The position numbers were made by a program, and so were the translations under genes. Below, piece by piece: positions 16,514 to 25,338 of a stretch of DNA of 64,000 nt (position 1 is its first letter; every line of letters begins with the position of its first letter). Source of the stretch: Planctomycetota bacterium (GTDB taxonomy: Bacteria; Planctomycetota; B15-G4; JADJEK01); assembly GCA_016709145.1 (NCBI GenBank), contig JADJEK010000001.1, forward strand, positions 62,001-126,000, given 5' to 3'. The notes under the pieces were generated by a model that saw only the letters and a list, made by a program, of their open reading frames with translations, was not told the DNA's origin and did no database searches.

Positions 16514-18718
16514 ATGACCGACACCGCAGCTTCGTCCGCCCCGTTGCTCGAACTCGCTACCACCGGTCGCTTCGCGGAACTGGAAGACGCCTGGGTCGCA
16601 GCCGTCGAAAGCGGCACGCGCGACTTCGCGATGTTCCGCAAGGTGGTGAACCACCTCGTCACTCACCACAAGAACGACCTCGCCTCCGCACTCGTCGGAG
16701 TCCTGTTGCAGTCGTGTGAGCCGGACACGCAGAGTGGCGTGCTCGACTTCGCCGTGCAGATGGCGTTGGCGTTCCCGAAGGACCCGACCATCCGTCAATG
16801 CACCGCGGTCCTGCACGACAAGGCCGGTGAACCCGGCGTCGACCGCTTCCTCAAGCCGCTGGCGTTGTGCCAACCGCAGCAGCTCGACGAGTTGCGCACG
16901 AAGATCCGCGGTCTGCTGGCGCTGCGCAAGGGCGGCTTCGCGAACGGCACGAAGCGCGTCGGCCCGGAGAAGCTCGCGAGCTACAAGCCCGCCGAAGGCG
17001 TGTTCGTGTTGACCGACGGCGAGACCGAACGGTCGCTCACCGTCGACGAAGCACGAGAAGAACTGCAGCCTCTGCCCGAGGACGATTTCCGCGGTCTGCT
17101 GCGCTTCGACGTCGCGCGGCTGAAGTCGCTGGCGCAGGACGATCCGGCGGCGCTGGTCCGCTCGGCGCTGCGCTCGAACAAGAACCGGCTCGAGTTCCCG
17201 ATCCTGAAGAAGCTGCTCGCGCGCGGCGTGGTCGACGGCCCGTCGTTCACGCGCTGGTGGAACAAGGCCAAAGGCCTGGTCGAACGCGATCCGCTGGTCC
17301 AGGTCTACGGCGACAAGCAGCCGACGCTGATCCTGCGCACCAATCCGATCACGCACGAGGAAGAGCTCGCGCAGAAGCTCGCACGAGCGACGCGCACCGA
17401 CGAGAAGCTGTCGTTCGTGGTCGAGTACCTCGAAGCGCTCGACGAAGGCCACTGCGCCGACGAGGCGTTCCTGCACCAATGCGGCGAGATGCTCGTCGAC
17501 ATCGCGCACGACGCCGCGATCGCGAATCCCGAGGCGGTCGCCGCCGCGGCGATCGCGATGGAAGTCGCGAGCCGCCGTTCGTCGCCGTCGCCGAAGGAAC
17601 TGGACAAGGAAGCGGTGAAGGCGCGCTTCCGCCAACTCGCCGACCTGCCGGCGATCCTCGGCAGCGAGGAACTCGCGCGCCGCGCGTTGTTGTTCGTGAA
17701 GCACCACGACCCCGAGGATTGGCCGAAGGCGTACGCCGACGCGCTGCCGACGGCGCCGGGCCGACTCGCCGATCAGATCGCGCGTGAACTGCTCGCGACC
17801 GGCAACGGTGCGCTGCTGCAAAACGCACTGACGACGATCCTGACGTCGGCCGATCGCTGCGGCGAAGGCATCCTGTGGCTGTGGAAGGCCGTCACGACCG
17901 GCTTCTTCGAAACCACGCAGGTCAAGGCCGACGGCGTCGCGATCACGATGACGCTGCTGCGTCTGATGGACCGCTGGGCCCGCTCCGCGAAGACCGCGCT
18001 GAACGACGCGCAGCGCAACCTGCTGTCGCGCATGCGCTCGGCGGTCGCGGCGAACAACTTCCGCAACATCGACAAGGTGTTGGAAGTCGTCACCGACGAC
18101 CAAGCGCTCGCGTTGCACCACGAGATCAAGGGCAATGAAGGCGTCTCCGAACTCACGCGCGGTCACATCACGACCGAACTGGTCGCCTCGCACCGTGACG
18201 CGATCCTCGGCCGCAAGGAACTGTGGGAAGAGGACGCGATCTACGTCACGCAGCGCGGCATGCAGCGCCGGCGCCAAGAGTTCGAGCAGATCGTCAACGT
18301 CGACATGGTGAAGAACAGCGAAGCGATCGGCCACGCCGCCGGATTCGGCGACTTGTCCGAGAACGCCGAGTTCACCGCGGCGCTCGAGCAGCGCGACTTC
18401 CTCTCGCGCCGCGCGAACGAGATCTCGGCCGAACTCAACGTGGCGAAAGTCATCCCGCGCGAGGAGATCGACCTCGTGCGCGTGAACGTCGGCACGCGGG
18501 TCACCGTGAAGCCGAACGCCGGAGTCGGCGCCGAGATGTCGTTCACGTTCCTCGGACCGTGGGACACCGATCTCGAGCGTGGGATCTATTCGTACCTCGC
18601 GCCGTTCGCGCGCTCGTTCCTCGGCCGCACCGTCGGTGAAGAAGTCGAGGCTCGCCTCGACGGCGGCCCGCGCCTGCTGAAGATCGTGCGCATCGAGTAC
18701 GCCGAAGGACTCGACTGA
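16514..18718 (+). CDS. greA: Long GreA-type transcript cleavage factor
   Basis: 734 residues, against about 158 for Escherichia coli GreA. The last roughly 170 residues are the Gre module: a coiled-coil hairpin whose tip, Gly-Asp-Leu-Ser-Glu-Asn-Ala-Glu-Phe, keeps the two catalytic acidic residues (Asp613, Glu616), then a C-terminal domain with Val-Gly-Thr-Arg-Val-Thr and Phe-Leu-Gly-Pro-Trp-Asp. The preceding 560 residues are mostly helical and unlike Gre. Chlamydial GreA is known to have a similarly long N-terminal part, which fits a PVC origin. It is expected to rescue backtracked RNA polymerase. Start ATG 16514. Two hairpins follow the stop. Confidence 0.88.
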   Translation: MTDTAASSAPLLELATTGRFAELEDAWVAAVESGTRDFAMFRKVVNHLVTHHKNDLASALVGVLLQSCEPDTQSGVLDFAVQMALAFPKDPTIRQCTAVLHDKAGEPGVDRFLKPLALCQPQQLDELRTKIRGLLALRKGGFANGTKRVGPEKLASYKPAEGVFVLTDGETERSLTVDEAREELQPLPEDDFRGLLRFDVARLKSLAQDDPAALVRSALRSNKNRLEFPILKKLLARGVVDGPSFTRWWNKAKGLVERDPLVQVYGDKQPTLILRTNPITHEEELAQKLARATRTDEKLSFVVEYLEALDEGHCADEAFLHQCGEMLVDIAHDAAIANPEAVAAAAIAMEVASRRSSPSPKELDKEAVKARFRQLADLPAILGSEELARRALLFVKHHDPEDWPKAYADALPTAPGRLADQIARELLATGNGALLQNALTTILTSADRCGEGILWLWKAVTTGFFETTQVKADGVAITMTLLRLMDRWARSAKTALNDAQRNLLSRMRSAVAANNFRNIDKVLEVVTDDQALALHHEIKGNEGVSELTRGHITTELVASHRDAILGRKELWEEDAIYVTQRGMQRRRQEFEQIVNVDMVKNSEAIGHAAGFGDLSENAEFTAALEQRDFLSRRANEISAELNVAKVIPREEIDLVRVNVGTRVTVKPNAGVGAEMSFTFLGPWDTDLERGIYSYLAPFARSFLGRTVGEEVEARLDGGPRLLKIVRIEYAEGLD

Positions 18719-18744
18719 GGCGACCCCGAGGCGGTTTTGAGCCG

Positions 18745-18827
18745 CCGGACCCACCAGGTCCGGACTCGACAGGCCACGGTTGAACGAAACAGGGGGACGG
18801 ACCGAGGGTCCGTCCCCCTGTTTCGTT
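18745..18827. terminator. Double hairpin terminator between converging genes
   Basis: A 7-base stem (18745-18763, CCGGACC/GGTCCGG) is followed by a 21-base perfect stem at 18783-18803 and 18807-18827 with a 3-base loop GAG. The long stem starts AACGAAAC and ends GTTTCGTT, so each strand has a T-rich 3' edge and it can work both ways. Confidence 0.88.
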
Positions 18828-18850
18828 GGCGCCGAGCGATCCCGGCGCGT

Positions 18851-19333
18851 TCAGTTCTTCGCGACTTGCAGATCCGTCGTGCCGAAGCTGGCGGTCTGGA
18901 CCGGCACGTCCTCCTCGACTGCGCCGAACGTCATCGTGCTGCGCACGGATCGCGCTGCGGCGCCCGCAGGCTGCACCTGCGCGACGAGCGTCACCTGACC
19001 GATCGCCATCGACGAGGCGAAGCGCAGCCGCGCCGAGCCGATGCGCGGCGTGCCGCGCGTCGTAGCGCCGGCGTCGGGCGCGAGGTGCTCGACGAGTTCC
19101 GCTCCAGGCGGCAATTCGAACGAGACCGAGAGCGCCGCGAGATCGACCTTCGGCGTCAGCGTGTACTCGATGCGAGAACCGCCGGCGTCGACGACATCGA
19201 CGGACAAGGGGGAATCGACGGGACTGGACGCCGGCGACAACAACGCGTGACGCATGTCGGCGTTCTCGGTGCTGGCGAACGCCAGCACGAGGCAGAGCAA
19301 TGCCGCGAGAGAAGCGGCAACGGTGAGTTTCAC
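18851..19333 (-). CDS. Small secreted protein of unknown family
   Basis: 160 residues from a GTG at 19331-19333, chosen because AGGAG lies eight bases upstream and because it places a clean signal peptide (Lys, 18-residue hydrophobic core, Ala-Phe-Ala-Ser) at the N-terminus. Longer frames upstream are Arg/Ser-rich and low in protein-like character. The mature part is beta-rich, with patterns such as Leu-Ser-Val-Ser-Phe-Glu-Leu and Val-Thr-Leu-Val-Ala-Gln-Val, and resembles an Ig-like sandwich. The 280 bases upstream contain an A+T-rich patch (19520-19540) that may hold its promoter. No function assigned. Confidence 0.6.
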   Translation of the reverse strand: MKLTVAASLAALLCLVLAFASTENADMRHALLSPASSPVDSPLSVDVVDAGGSRIEYTLTPKVDLAALSVSFELPPGAELVEHLAPDAGATTRGTPRIGSARLRFASSMAIGQVTLVAQVQPAGAAARSVRSTMTFGAVEEDVPVQTASFGTTDLQVAKN

Positions 19334-19613
19334 GACGAGACTCCTGGGTGAGAGCTGCTGGCGGACAACTCGCGTCGTTCCAAGTCGGGGGAGCGAAACG
19401 ACGCGAGGGAGAGAGTCCGGGCAGGGGGTCTGTACGGGGGATCCAAGAGTCAGAAACCGGGTCGTTGGAAAAAACTCACGCGAATTCCGCCACCGCGGCG
19501 CCGTACAGAGCCGCAATCTGCTTTTTGAAAATAGGTTTAGGGCGAGAAGGCCCAGGTGTCGCAGGCTGCGGTCTTCGGCCGATCGCGGGCGGGCGTCGGG
19601 TGCTCGGGCTGCG

Positions 19614-20114
19614 TCAGAGCGCCTTCGCGTACCACGCGTCGCAACTGAAATGACCTGTGGCCCCGCACGCGCCATCGAGCCGCGCGAACCCCGCGGCCTC
19701 GTACAGCCGCCGAGCCTGCGTCATCGAGTTCAGTGTCTCGAGGTAGCAGCGCGTGAAGCCGAGCTGCTTCGCCGTCGCCAGACACAAATCGAGCAGCGCG
19801 CGTCCGGCGCCGATGCCGCGCGCGCTCGGCAAGAAGTACATCTTGCGTAGTTCGCACGTCGACCCATCGCCGCCCGCGAGCGGCGCGATGCCCCCACCAC
19901 CGACGACGACACCGTTCACATCGACGACGAAGTACGCGCTGCGCGGCATTCGATACACCACGCACATCGTGTCGACCTCAGCATCGTGGATCGCGAACCC
20001 GGGCCCACTCGCGCCGAACTCGGGCATCACGGTGCGGATGATCGAAGCGACCGTCGCGTCATCACGCGGTTCGATCGGGCGGAGCGTGTAGGTGGGAGAT
20101 GGGGGCATCGGCAT
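19614..20114 (-). CDS. GNAT-family N-acetyltransferase
   Basis: 166 residues from ATG 20112-20114, which has GGGAG upstream; a GTG at 20132 in frame is an alternative. The acetyl-CoA loop reads Arg-Gly-Ile-Gly-Ala-Gly-Arg-Ala, directly after Lys-Met-Tyr-Phe-Leu-Pro, the standard GNAT motif A strand and turn. Downstream Tyr-Leu-Glu-Thr-Leu and Ala-Arg-Arg-Leu-Tyr-Glu-Ala-Ala-Gly-Phe form motif B. It most resembles small-molecule acetyltransferases; substrate unknown. It ends about 280 bases before the small secreted protein gene. Confidence 0.9.
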   Translation of the reverse strand: MPMPPSPTYTLRPIEPRDDATVASIIRTVMPEFGASGPGFAIHDAEVDTMCVVYRMPRSAYFVVDVNGVVVGGGGIAPLAGGDGSTCELRKMYFLPSARGIGAGRALLDLCLATAKQLGFTRCYLETLNSMTQARRLYEAAGFARLDGACGATGHFSCDAWYAKAL

Positions 20115-20226
20115 CGAACGCGACTCCCTCACACGTCATCCTCGACCGGATCGAAGAACACCAAGCCCACGACGACGTCGACGGCTTCGCACGGTTCGAC
20201 GCCAACTTCCGCCGGGTCGTTCGCGT

Positions 20227-22038
20227 TCAGAATCCGACCTTCGTGCCCGCGTTGTCTTGGCTCAGCCATTCGACGAGCGGCAGGTAGTACTCGAGCATCG
20301 CCTTGCCCGACATGTCCTCCCCCGTCGTCTCCTTCACGAGGTCGCGCCAGTCGCGCGTCTGGCCCTCGCGCAGGATCGAACGCAGGAAGTCGCCGGTCGC
20401 GACCGAGCCGAAGTAGTCGGCGTCGTTGTAGTCGGCCTTCAGGATGTCGCGCGCGATCGTGCGGTGGAACTGGAACTTCAGCAGGGTCGCGAGCGCGTAA
20501 TCGTAGTAGCCGGCCGGATCGTCGTTGATGTGCGTCTTCGTCGCCGGGTCGCAGAACTCCTCGCCGCGCGGGCTCGGCGGCGCGATGCCCTGGTACTTCT
20601 TCACGTAGTGCCACCAGCGCGCGTTCAACTGGTCGGCGGGGAGTTCGAGTTCGTAGAAGTCGTGCTCCCAGTGCGACATCACGCCCGCGGACCACGGCAG
20701 GAACACGATCGACATCGTGGCGTCGTTCAACAGCCATTGGATGCGGTCGATCTTCTGATCGGCCTTCAACACGCCGCGGCCGCGCAGGTAGCTCTGTTGC
20801 GACGCGGCCAGCGAGATCAACTCGCCGATGCCCTCGTGGAACGCGCGGTTCGCGCCCTCGCGCAGCAGCGGCGGCACCTCGGGTCGCGAATACGCGATGT
20901 AGTAATAGATGTGTCCGAGCTCGTGGTGCGTCGTCGTGAACCATTGGAAGTCCGACTGCACGCTCATGAGGCTGCGCACGTCCTCACCGAGATCGATGTG
21001 CCACGCCGACGCGTGCGTGTTCTTCATGCGCGTGGAGCCGGCCGGCAATGCGTACAAGTCGGACTTCTCGTAGAAGCTCTGCGGCAGCTTCGGGAACCCC
21101 ATCGAGACGTAGAAGTCTTCGGACACGCGGATGATCTGCTCGGGCGTCATCGACTTGAACAGGGGGTCGAGGTCGATGCCGTCGACGAGCCCCGGCCATT
21201 CCTGGCTCCAGCGATTCGACAGCCAGTGCGCCGGGATCAGGTCCGGCACCGGTTGGCCGTAGCGCTTCGCGAGCTGACGACGCGCGTAGGCGTGCAACTG
21301 CTCGTACGCGGGACGCGTGTCGGCGAGCACGCCGTCGAGCAGCGCCATCATCTCGGGCACCGTCATTCCGTAGTCGGCGACCTGCAGCGCGAAGTAGCTC
21401 GAGTAGCCGAGCTCGCGCGCGACCTTGTTACGCAGGTCGCGCAGTTCGAGCAGGCCTTGCTTCAGCGCCACGCCGCTCGTCTTCGATGCTTCCCACGCGC
21501 GGCGACGCTCGTCGAGGTCGCGCGAGTTGCGCAGCATGCCGTCGAGGTCGTTCGGCGTGACGACGCCCGAACCACCCTTGCCGTCGTCCATCATGAAACG
21601 GAAGCCGTCGAGCGTCGCGCGCTGGCGCGCTTCGGCCGCGACGCGCGCCTTGACGACGTCGGGGATCGTGGCCGGGCTCTCCGCGGCCTTCAGCAGAGCT
21701 TTCTCGACTTCGCGGCGTTGCAGGTCCGACAGGGACGAGCGCTGCTTGAACTCCTTCAACTTCGTCACGGTGTCGGCGGCGCCGGCGAACTCGGAGAAGG
21801 CGAGGTCGGCGACGACCTGCTCGTTCGTGTGTTGCTCCGACACGTCGGTTCCGGCGCGCCACGCGGCCTCGGCCGACGCCGTGTACTTCGCAACGTAGCT
21901 CTTCGAGTAGTCGTCGAGGAACGCGGAGACCTCGGGATCACGGCTGCCCTTCATCCACGACTCCAAGTTCAGGCACGCCACCGACGACAAGCCCAGGACG
22001 ACGGTGATCGCGATCGCGACGGCAGAAGGACGCTTCAT
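20227..22038 (-). CDS. M2-family peptidyl-dipeptidase (ACE-like) metallopeptidase
   Basis: 603 residues from ATG 22036-22038 with GGAG upstream. A signal peptide covers the first 22 residues; Cys22 may be lipidated but the lipobox (Ser-Val-Ala-Cys) is poor. The zinc site is His-Glu-Leu-Gly-His (372-376) with third ligand Glu402 in Phe-His-Glu-Gly-Ile-Gly-Glu, spaced as in angiotensin-converting enzyme. Family members remove C-terminal dipeptides from peptides. It is likely periplasmic or surface exposed. Downstream neighbour is a GNAT gene 112 bases away. Confidence 0.93.
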   Translation of the reverse strand: MKRPSAVAIAITVVLGLSSVACLNLESWMKGSRDPEVSAFLDDYSKSYVAKYTASAEAAWRAGTDVSEQHTNEQVVADLAFSEFAGAADTVTKLKEFKQRSSLSDLQRREVEKALLKAAESPATIPDVVKARVAAEARQRATLDGFRFMMDDGKGGSGVVTPNDLDGMLRNSRDLDERRRAWEASKTSGVALKQGLLELRDLRNKVARELGYSSYFALQVADYGMTVPEMMALLDGVLADTRPAYEQLHAYARRQLAKRYGQPVPDLIPAHWLSNRWSQEWPGLVDGIDLDPLFKSMTPEQIIRVSEDFYVSMGFPKLPQSFYEKSDLYALPAGSTRMKNTHASAWHIDLGEDVRSLMSVQSDFQWFTTTHHELGHIYYYIAYSRPEVPPLLREGANRAFHEGIGELISLAASQQSYLRGRGVLKADQKIDRIQWLLNDATMSIVFLPWSAGVMSHWEHDFYELELPADQLNARWWHYVKKYQGIAPPSPRGEEFCDPATKTHINDDPAGYYDYALATLLKFQFHRTIARDILKADYNDADYFGSVATGDFLRSILREGQTRDWRDLVKETTGEDMSGKAMLEYYLPLVEWLSQDNAGTKVGF

Positions 22039-22190
22039 GAGGGACTCCGGAGGGGTCGACGGTGGGCGCGACGAAGGCGCTCGATGCGACACGGTAGCGG
22101 CGGTCGACGCGGTTCCGCAGGGTCTGCCCGGCCTGGTCCACGGGGTTCGCGCGGTCGAACGGCCTCATCCCAAGGGCGTTGGCGCGTGTC

Positions 22191-23711
22191 TCAATCGTCC
22201 TTCGTCAGCGCATCGTCGACGTCGAACACCCACGCCGCGACGCGATGCTCGGCCGCCGCGGCCTGGACGTGCGCGATCCGTGAGACGAGGGCGACGTCTG
22301 CGACGCCGGCGATGTCCACGACCGCGATCTCGCCTTCCGTGGCGGCCTTGATCGTCGCGCGCCACGGCGCGACGTGCGCGGCGCGGACCGCGACGACCAG
22401 CGCGCACGCGATCGCCAGCGTTCGCCACGCCGTCGCCTCTCTCCCGCGCAGCGCGATCGCTACAGCGACCACCGCCACGAGCACGCCGCACGCCGCGAGC
22501 GCCGACGCCACGACGTCCGCCCCCGGCACGAACGCGCGAGCCCACGTCCACTCGACGGCACCGTATCCCGCGACCCCGAGCGCGAGCCCGACCACGCAAA
22601 GCCGCAGCACGGCGAATTCCATCGTCGCCGCGCGAAGCCGCCGCTCGAGCGCGAGGGCCAGTGAGACGCACAGCACCGGAATCGCGGGCAGGAGGTAGTG
22701 CGGCTGCTTCTGCGGCACCACCGAGAACGCGACGAACATCGCCGCGAACGCGATCCCCGCGACGAGCGACGCCGGCCGCGGGATCTCACGCCGCGACCTC
22801 CACGCCTGCCACGCGAGCCACGGCACACCGACGACGATCGGGCCGAGGATCGACGGCAACTGCTTCACGAAGAAGTACGGGGCGCGGTAGTGATCCGCGT
22901 CGCCTCCCGGATCGTCGACACCGAGCGGTCGAGCGGCGTGCCCGACGAGTTCGCTCCACGCACCGACCACGCGCGTCAGCACGACGCCGTACCACGCGAA
23001 CCCGGCGCACGCCGCCGCGAGGACGGCCAACGCGAATCCGCGATCGAGCCGCGCACGCACGCGCGCATCGAACACGGCCCATGCCGCGATCGGCACGAGC
23101 ACCGTCACCAGCGCCGCGGTCGCCTTGGCGAGGACTGCCAACGCGAACGCGACCGCGAACCACGTCAGATCGCGGCCGCGACCGGACTCGACGGCACGCT
23201 GGAGAGTCAGCAGCGCCGCGACCGAGGCCAATGCGAACACCATCTCGGCGTCGCCGCGACGAGCGTTGTCCTGGAACTGATCGGTCGACAGCAGCGCGAC
23301 CACCGCGAGCAGACCGGCGCTCGTCCCTCCGTACCGCTTGGCCCAGTGGAACGTCACGACCAGGAGCAGCACGGCCGCGAGCGCCGACGGCAGTCGCGTC
23401 ATCGCGTAGCTGACTTCCCCGGACACCATCACGGCGGTCGCGGCGAGCCAGTAGTACAGCGGCGGCTTCTGCAGTCGCGGCATCCCGTGGTCGATCGGGA
23501 CGATCCAAGCGCCGCTCTTCACCATGTGAACGGCGACGCGATGGCAGCGCTGTTCGCTCATGCGTCCGGGAGGCGCGGCGCCGAGGTTCGCGCAAACCGC
23601 CCACGCCGCGATCACGACCACGAGCCCCACCGCCCACGTCGCGAATCGCAACGCGGTCGGCTCGGCATCCGCACGGACGGATGAGGCGACGGAAGGCGCG
23701 GACTCTGGCAT
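22191..23711 (-). CDS. GT39/PMT_2-type membrane glycosyltransferase (ArnT-like) 1
   Basis: 506 residues with about 11-12 hydrophobic segments. The first outer loop contains the conserved Lys-Pro-Pro-Leu-Tyr-Tyr-Trp near 85 and, further on, Ala-Arg-Arg-Gly-Asp-Ala-Glu. In ArnT/PMT enzymes these lie in the lipid-linked sugar site. A late Lys-Gln-Pro-His-Tyr-Leu-Leu-Pro motif is also typical. It should transfer a sugar from a polyprenyl phosphate donor to a lipid or protein outside the membrane; acceptor unknown. It is closely similar in design to the gene at 27118-28638. The ribosome site is weak. Confidence 0.88.
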   Translation of the reverse strand: MPESAPSVASSVRADAEPTALRFATWAVGLVVVIAAWAVCANLGAAPPGRMSEQRCHRVAVHMVKSGAWIVPIDHGMPRLQKPPLYYWLAATAVMVSGEVSYAMTRLPSALAAVLLLVVTFHWAKRYGGTSAGLLAVVALLSTDQFQDNARRGDAEMVFALASVAALLTLQRAVESGRGRDLTWFAVAFALAVLAKATAALVTVLVPIAAWAVFDARVRARLDRGFALAVLAAACAGFAWYGVVLTRVVGAWSELVGHAARPLGVDDPGGDADHYRAPYFFVKQLPSILGPIVVGVPWLAWQAWRSRREIPRPASLVAGIAFAAMFVAFSVVPQKQPHYLLPAIPVLCVSLALALERRLRAATMEFAVLRLCVVGLALGVAGYGAVEWTWARAFVPGADVVASALAACGVLVAVVAVAIALRGREATAWRTLAIACALVVAVRAAHVAPWRATIKAATEGEIAVVDIAGVADVALVSRIAHVQAAAAEHRVAAWVFDVDDALTKDD

Positions 23712-23725
23712 GGACCTAGGCCGTG

Positions 23726-23766
23726 CTCGAGCAACGCGACGGGTCGGCGCGACCGTCTTGCTCGAG
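23726..23766. promoter_or_regulatory. Stem-loop upstream of glycosyltransferase 1
   Basis: CTCGAGCAA (23726-23734) pairs with TTGCTCGAG (23758-23766), and an inner ACGGGTC/GACCGT pairing makes the stem longer. It lies 15 bases before the start codon on the minus strand, so it could be a leader structure or the terminator of the upstream AbiE-like pair. Nothing else identifies it. Confidence 0.4.
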
Positions 23767-23866
23767 TGCCGCGCATCTCAACGGCGCGGCATGAGGCCGG
23801 CATGACCGCAACATGACGAGTTCGCCATGCGCGGCGTTCAGCGAATGCGGTCGTCTCGAGGGCTGA

Positions 23867-24587
23867 TCACGTAGACCCTGCGCCACGCAGCAGCGCGATC
23901 CGGCGCAATCGGCCCACGACGATCTCCAATCGAGCTTGGCTCGTGGAATCCGATTCGAGGTGACCGGGCAACGCGCCCATGAAATCGCGATCTCCGAGCA
24001 GAGTCTCGAACTGCTGTGCCACGAAGTTCCGGACCTCCGCGTGTGTCGTCGAGAGTTCCGACTCGATCGTCGGCCGACCGTTCACGACCTCGACGATGTC
24101 CTCGAGATCGTGACTCGCGACGAAGTCTCCGTGACCGCGGTTCGCGAAGGCTTCGAGTTTCGTCGCCAAGAAGCACGGTGCGGTGATGACTCGGATCGAC
24201 AGCCCGTGGCCGATGTCCGAAGTCACCGCAAGATCGTGAGCAATCGGGTACCAACGGTTTTGGGAGCCGTGACTCCTACCGGTCGTGCGCCGATACGACG
24301 TCGAGGCGGGTTTCTCCGTACTTCCAGCGGCAGGCCGGAACTCCATCTGCGGTGTCATTCGCGAAGCCGAGCGCTCGAAGCCGTTCTTCCAGTTCGTTCC
24401 ACTCCGTGAACGACCTCGTGTCGACGGCGAGATGCACGTCGTACGTGGGCCGCGGCGACGACGACCCACGGTCCGTGACGAGAAGCTCGGTCACTGAGCC
24501 ACCCACGAGAACGAACCTCCACGCGAGATCACCGAGTCGGAGCACGACTTCACGGACGCGGCTGAGGTTGGACGGCGGATCCTTCAT
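23867..24587 (-). pseudogene. Frameshifted AbiEii-like nucleotidyltransferase
   Basis: The start overlaps the stop of the winged-helix gene by four bases (ATGA), the usual layout of this pair. The N-terminal part (24587 to about 24280) has the nucleotidyltransferase Gly-Gly-Ser motif and the Arg-Pro-Thr element, but the usual Lys-Asp-Val-Asp reads Tyr-Asp-Val-His, so one catalytic aspartate is lost. The frame stops at 24276. The family continues in the next frame (Asn-Arg-Trp-Tyr-Pro, Phe-Leu-Ala-Thr-Lys-Leu-Glu-Ala-Phe, His-Asp-Leu-Glu-Asp-Ile) to 23867. One extra base near 24280 explains it. Known relatives are toxin-like partners of an HTH protein. Both defects point to an inactive gene; a sequencing error could explain only the shift. 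Confidence 0.8.
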
Positions 24588-25081
24588 TCGATCCGCTCCC
24601 TCAGCAGTTTCTCGGCAAGCGCACGTTCGCGTGCCCGTCCCGCACGGATCGCATCGACGAGGCACAGGATTTCGTACAGCTTCGGATCGCGTCGGGCGAC
24701 TGCGGGAACCGAGCGGTACAGCGGTTCGAGCGCTTCACCACGATCGGTCCCCTCCGGATCCGGCCACACCGGCGGCGGATCCGTTCCCGCATCGATCAAG
24801 TCTCTCAATGGCGCTGCCGCGTGCGCTGTGAGCATCCCGCGACTGATCCGACCGCGCTTTGCCGGGAACGAATACTTCACCCCGTGCGTGAGGAACTCGA
24901 GGATGCCGGCTCGATTCGGACTCCGATCCGCACGCAGCAGCCCCGCGGCGATGCAATGACGTACCGAGGCATGCGCTTCCGAAAGGCTGAGCCCGGCCGC
25001 CCCTGCAATGGCCGGATAGGACCGATCCTTCGCAAGGGCGACGACGACGGTAACGAGAACATCTTGTGGTCGTAAAGCCAT
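24584..25081 (-). CDS. Winged-helix regulator paired with AbiEii-like gene (antitoxin-like)
   Basis: 165 residues. The N-terminal 50 residues form a helix-turn-helix (Ser-Tyr-Pro-Ala-Ile-Ala-Gly-Ala-Ala-Gly-Leu-Ser-Leu-Ser-Glu-Ala). The middle has Phe-Leu-Thr-His-Gly-Val-Lys-Tyr-Ser-Phe-Pro-Ala and Val-Trp-Pro-Asp-Pro-Glu-Gly, and the C-terminal helix Leu-Val-Asp-Ala-Ile-Arg-Ala-Gly-Arg-Ala-Arg-Glu. This set recurs in small DNA-binding proteins encoded just upstream of AbiEii-type nucleotidyltransferases. It probably represses its own operon through the palindrome 14 bases upstream. It is intact although its partner is broken. Confidence 0.75.
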   Translation of the reverse strand: MALRPQDVLVTVVVALAKDRSYPAIAGAAGLSLSEAHASVRHCIAAGLLRADRSPNRAGILEFLTHGVKYSFPAKRGRISRGMLTAHAAAPLRDLIDAGTDPPPVWPDPEGTDRGEALEPLYRSVPAVARRDPKLYEILCLVDAIRAGRARERALAEKLLRERIE

Positions 25082-25094
25082 GTACGAAGGCTAT

Positions 25095-25111
25095 TTTCGC
25101 GTTTCGCGAAA
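25095..25111. promoter_or_regulatory. Candidate operator of the AbiE-like operon
   Basis: TTTCGCG-TTT-CGCGAAA, a perfect 7-base inverted repeat in an A+T-richer patch, lies 14 bases upstream of the winged-helix start codon. Size and position fit an autoregulatory operator overlapping the promoter. Confidence 0.55.
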
Positions 25112-25338
25112 GTCAACTTGAGGTTTCTTCCCGGGGGATCGGGATGGCATCCCATCCCGCGGTTGAGTCCACGGACGTTCTCGTCCGTGATTCGAGGGGG
25201 CCTGCTCCGTCTCCAGTTGCGGCCGCCGGCTTCGTCGTCCTCGTCGAGCAGCCACGACGTGGCATTCGACGAGCGGCATCGGCCGCGCGCGCTACGCTCT
25301 TCGCCCCCTTCGCCCCCCCCACCCTCATCCCCACGCCC

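Noticed and set aside
20092..22698. An 868-codon plus-strand open frame
   Set aside because: Antisense to the M2 peptidase and part of glycosyltransferase 1; composition is that of a shadow frame.
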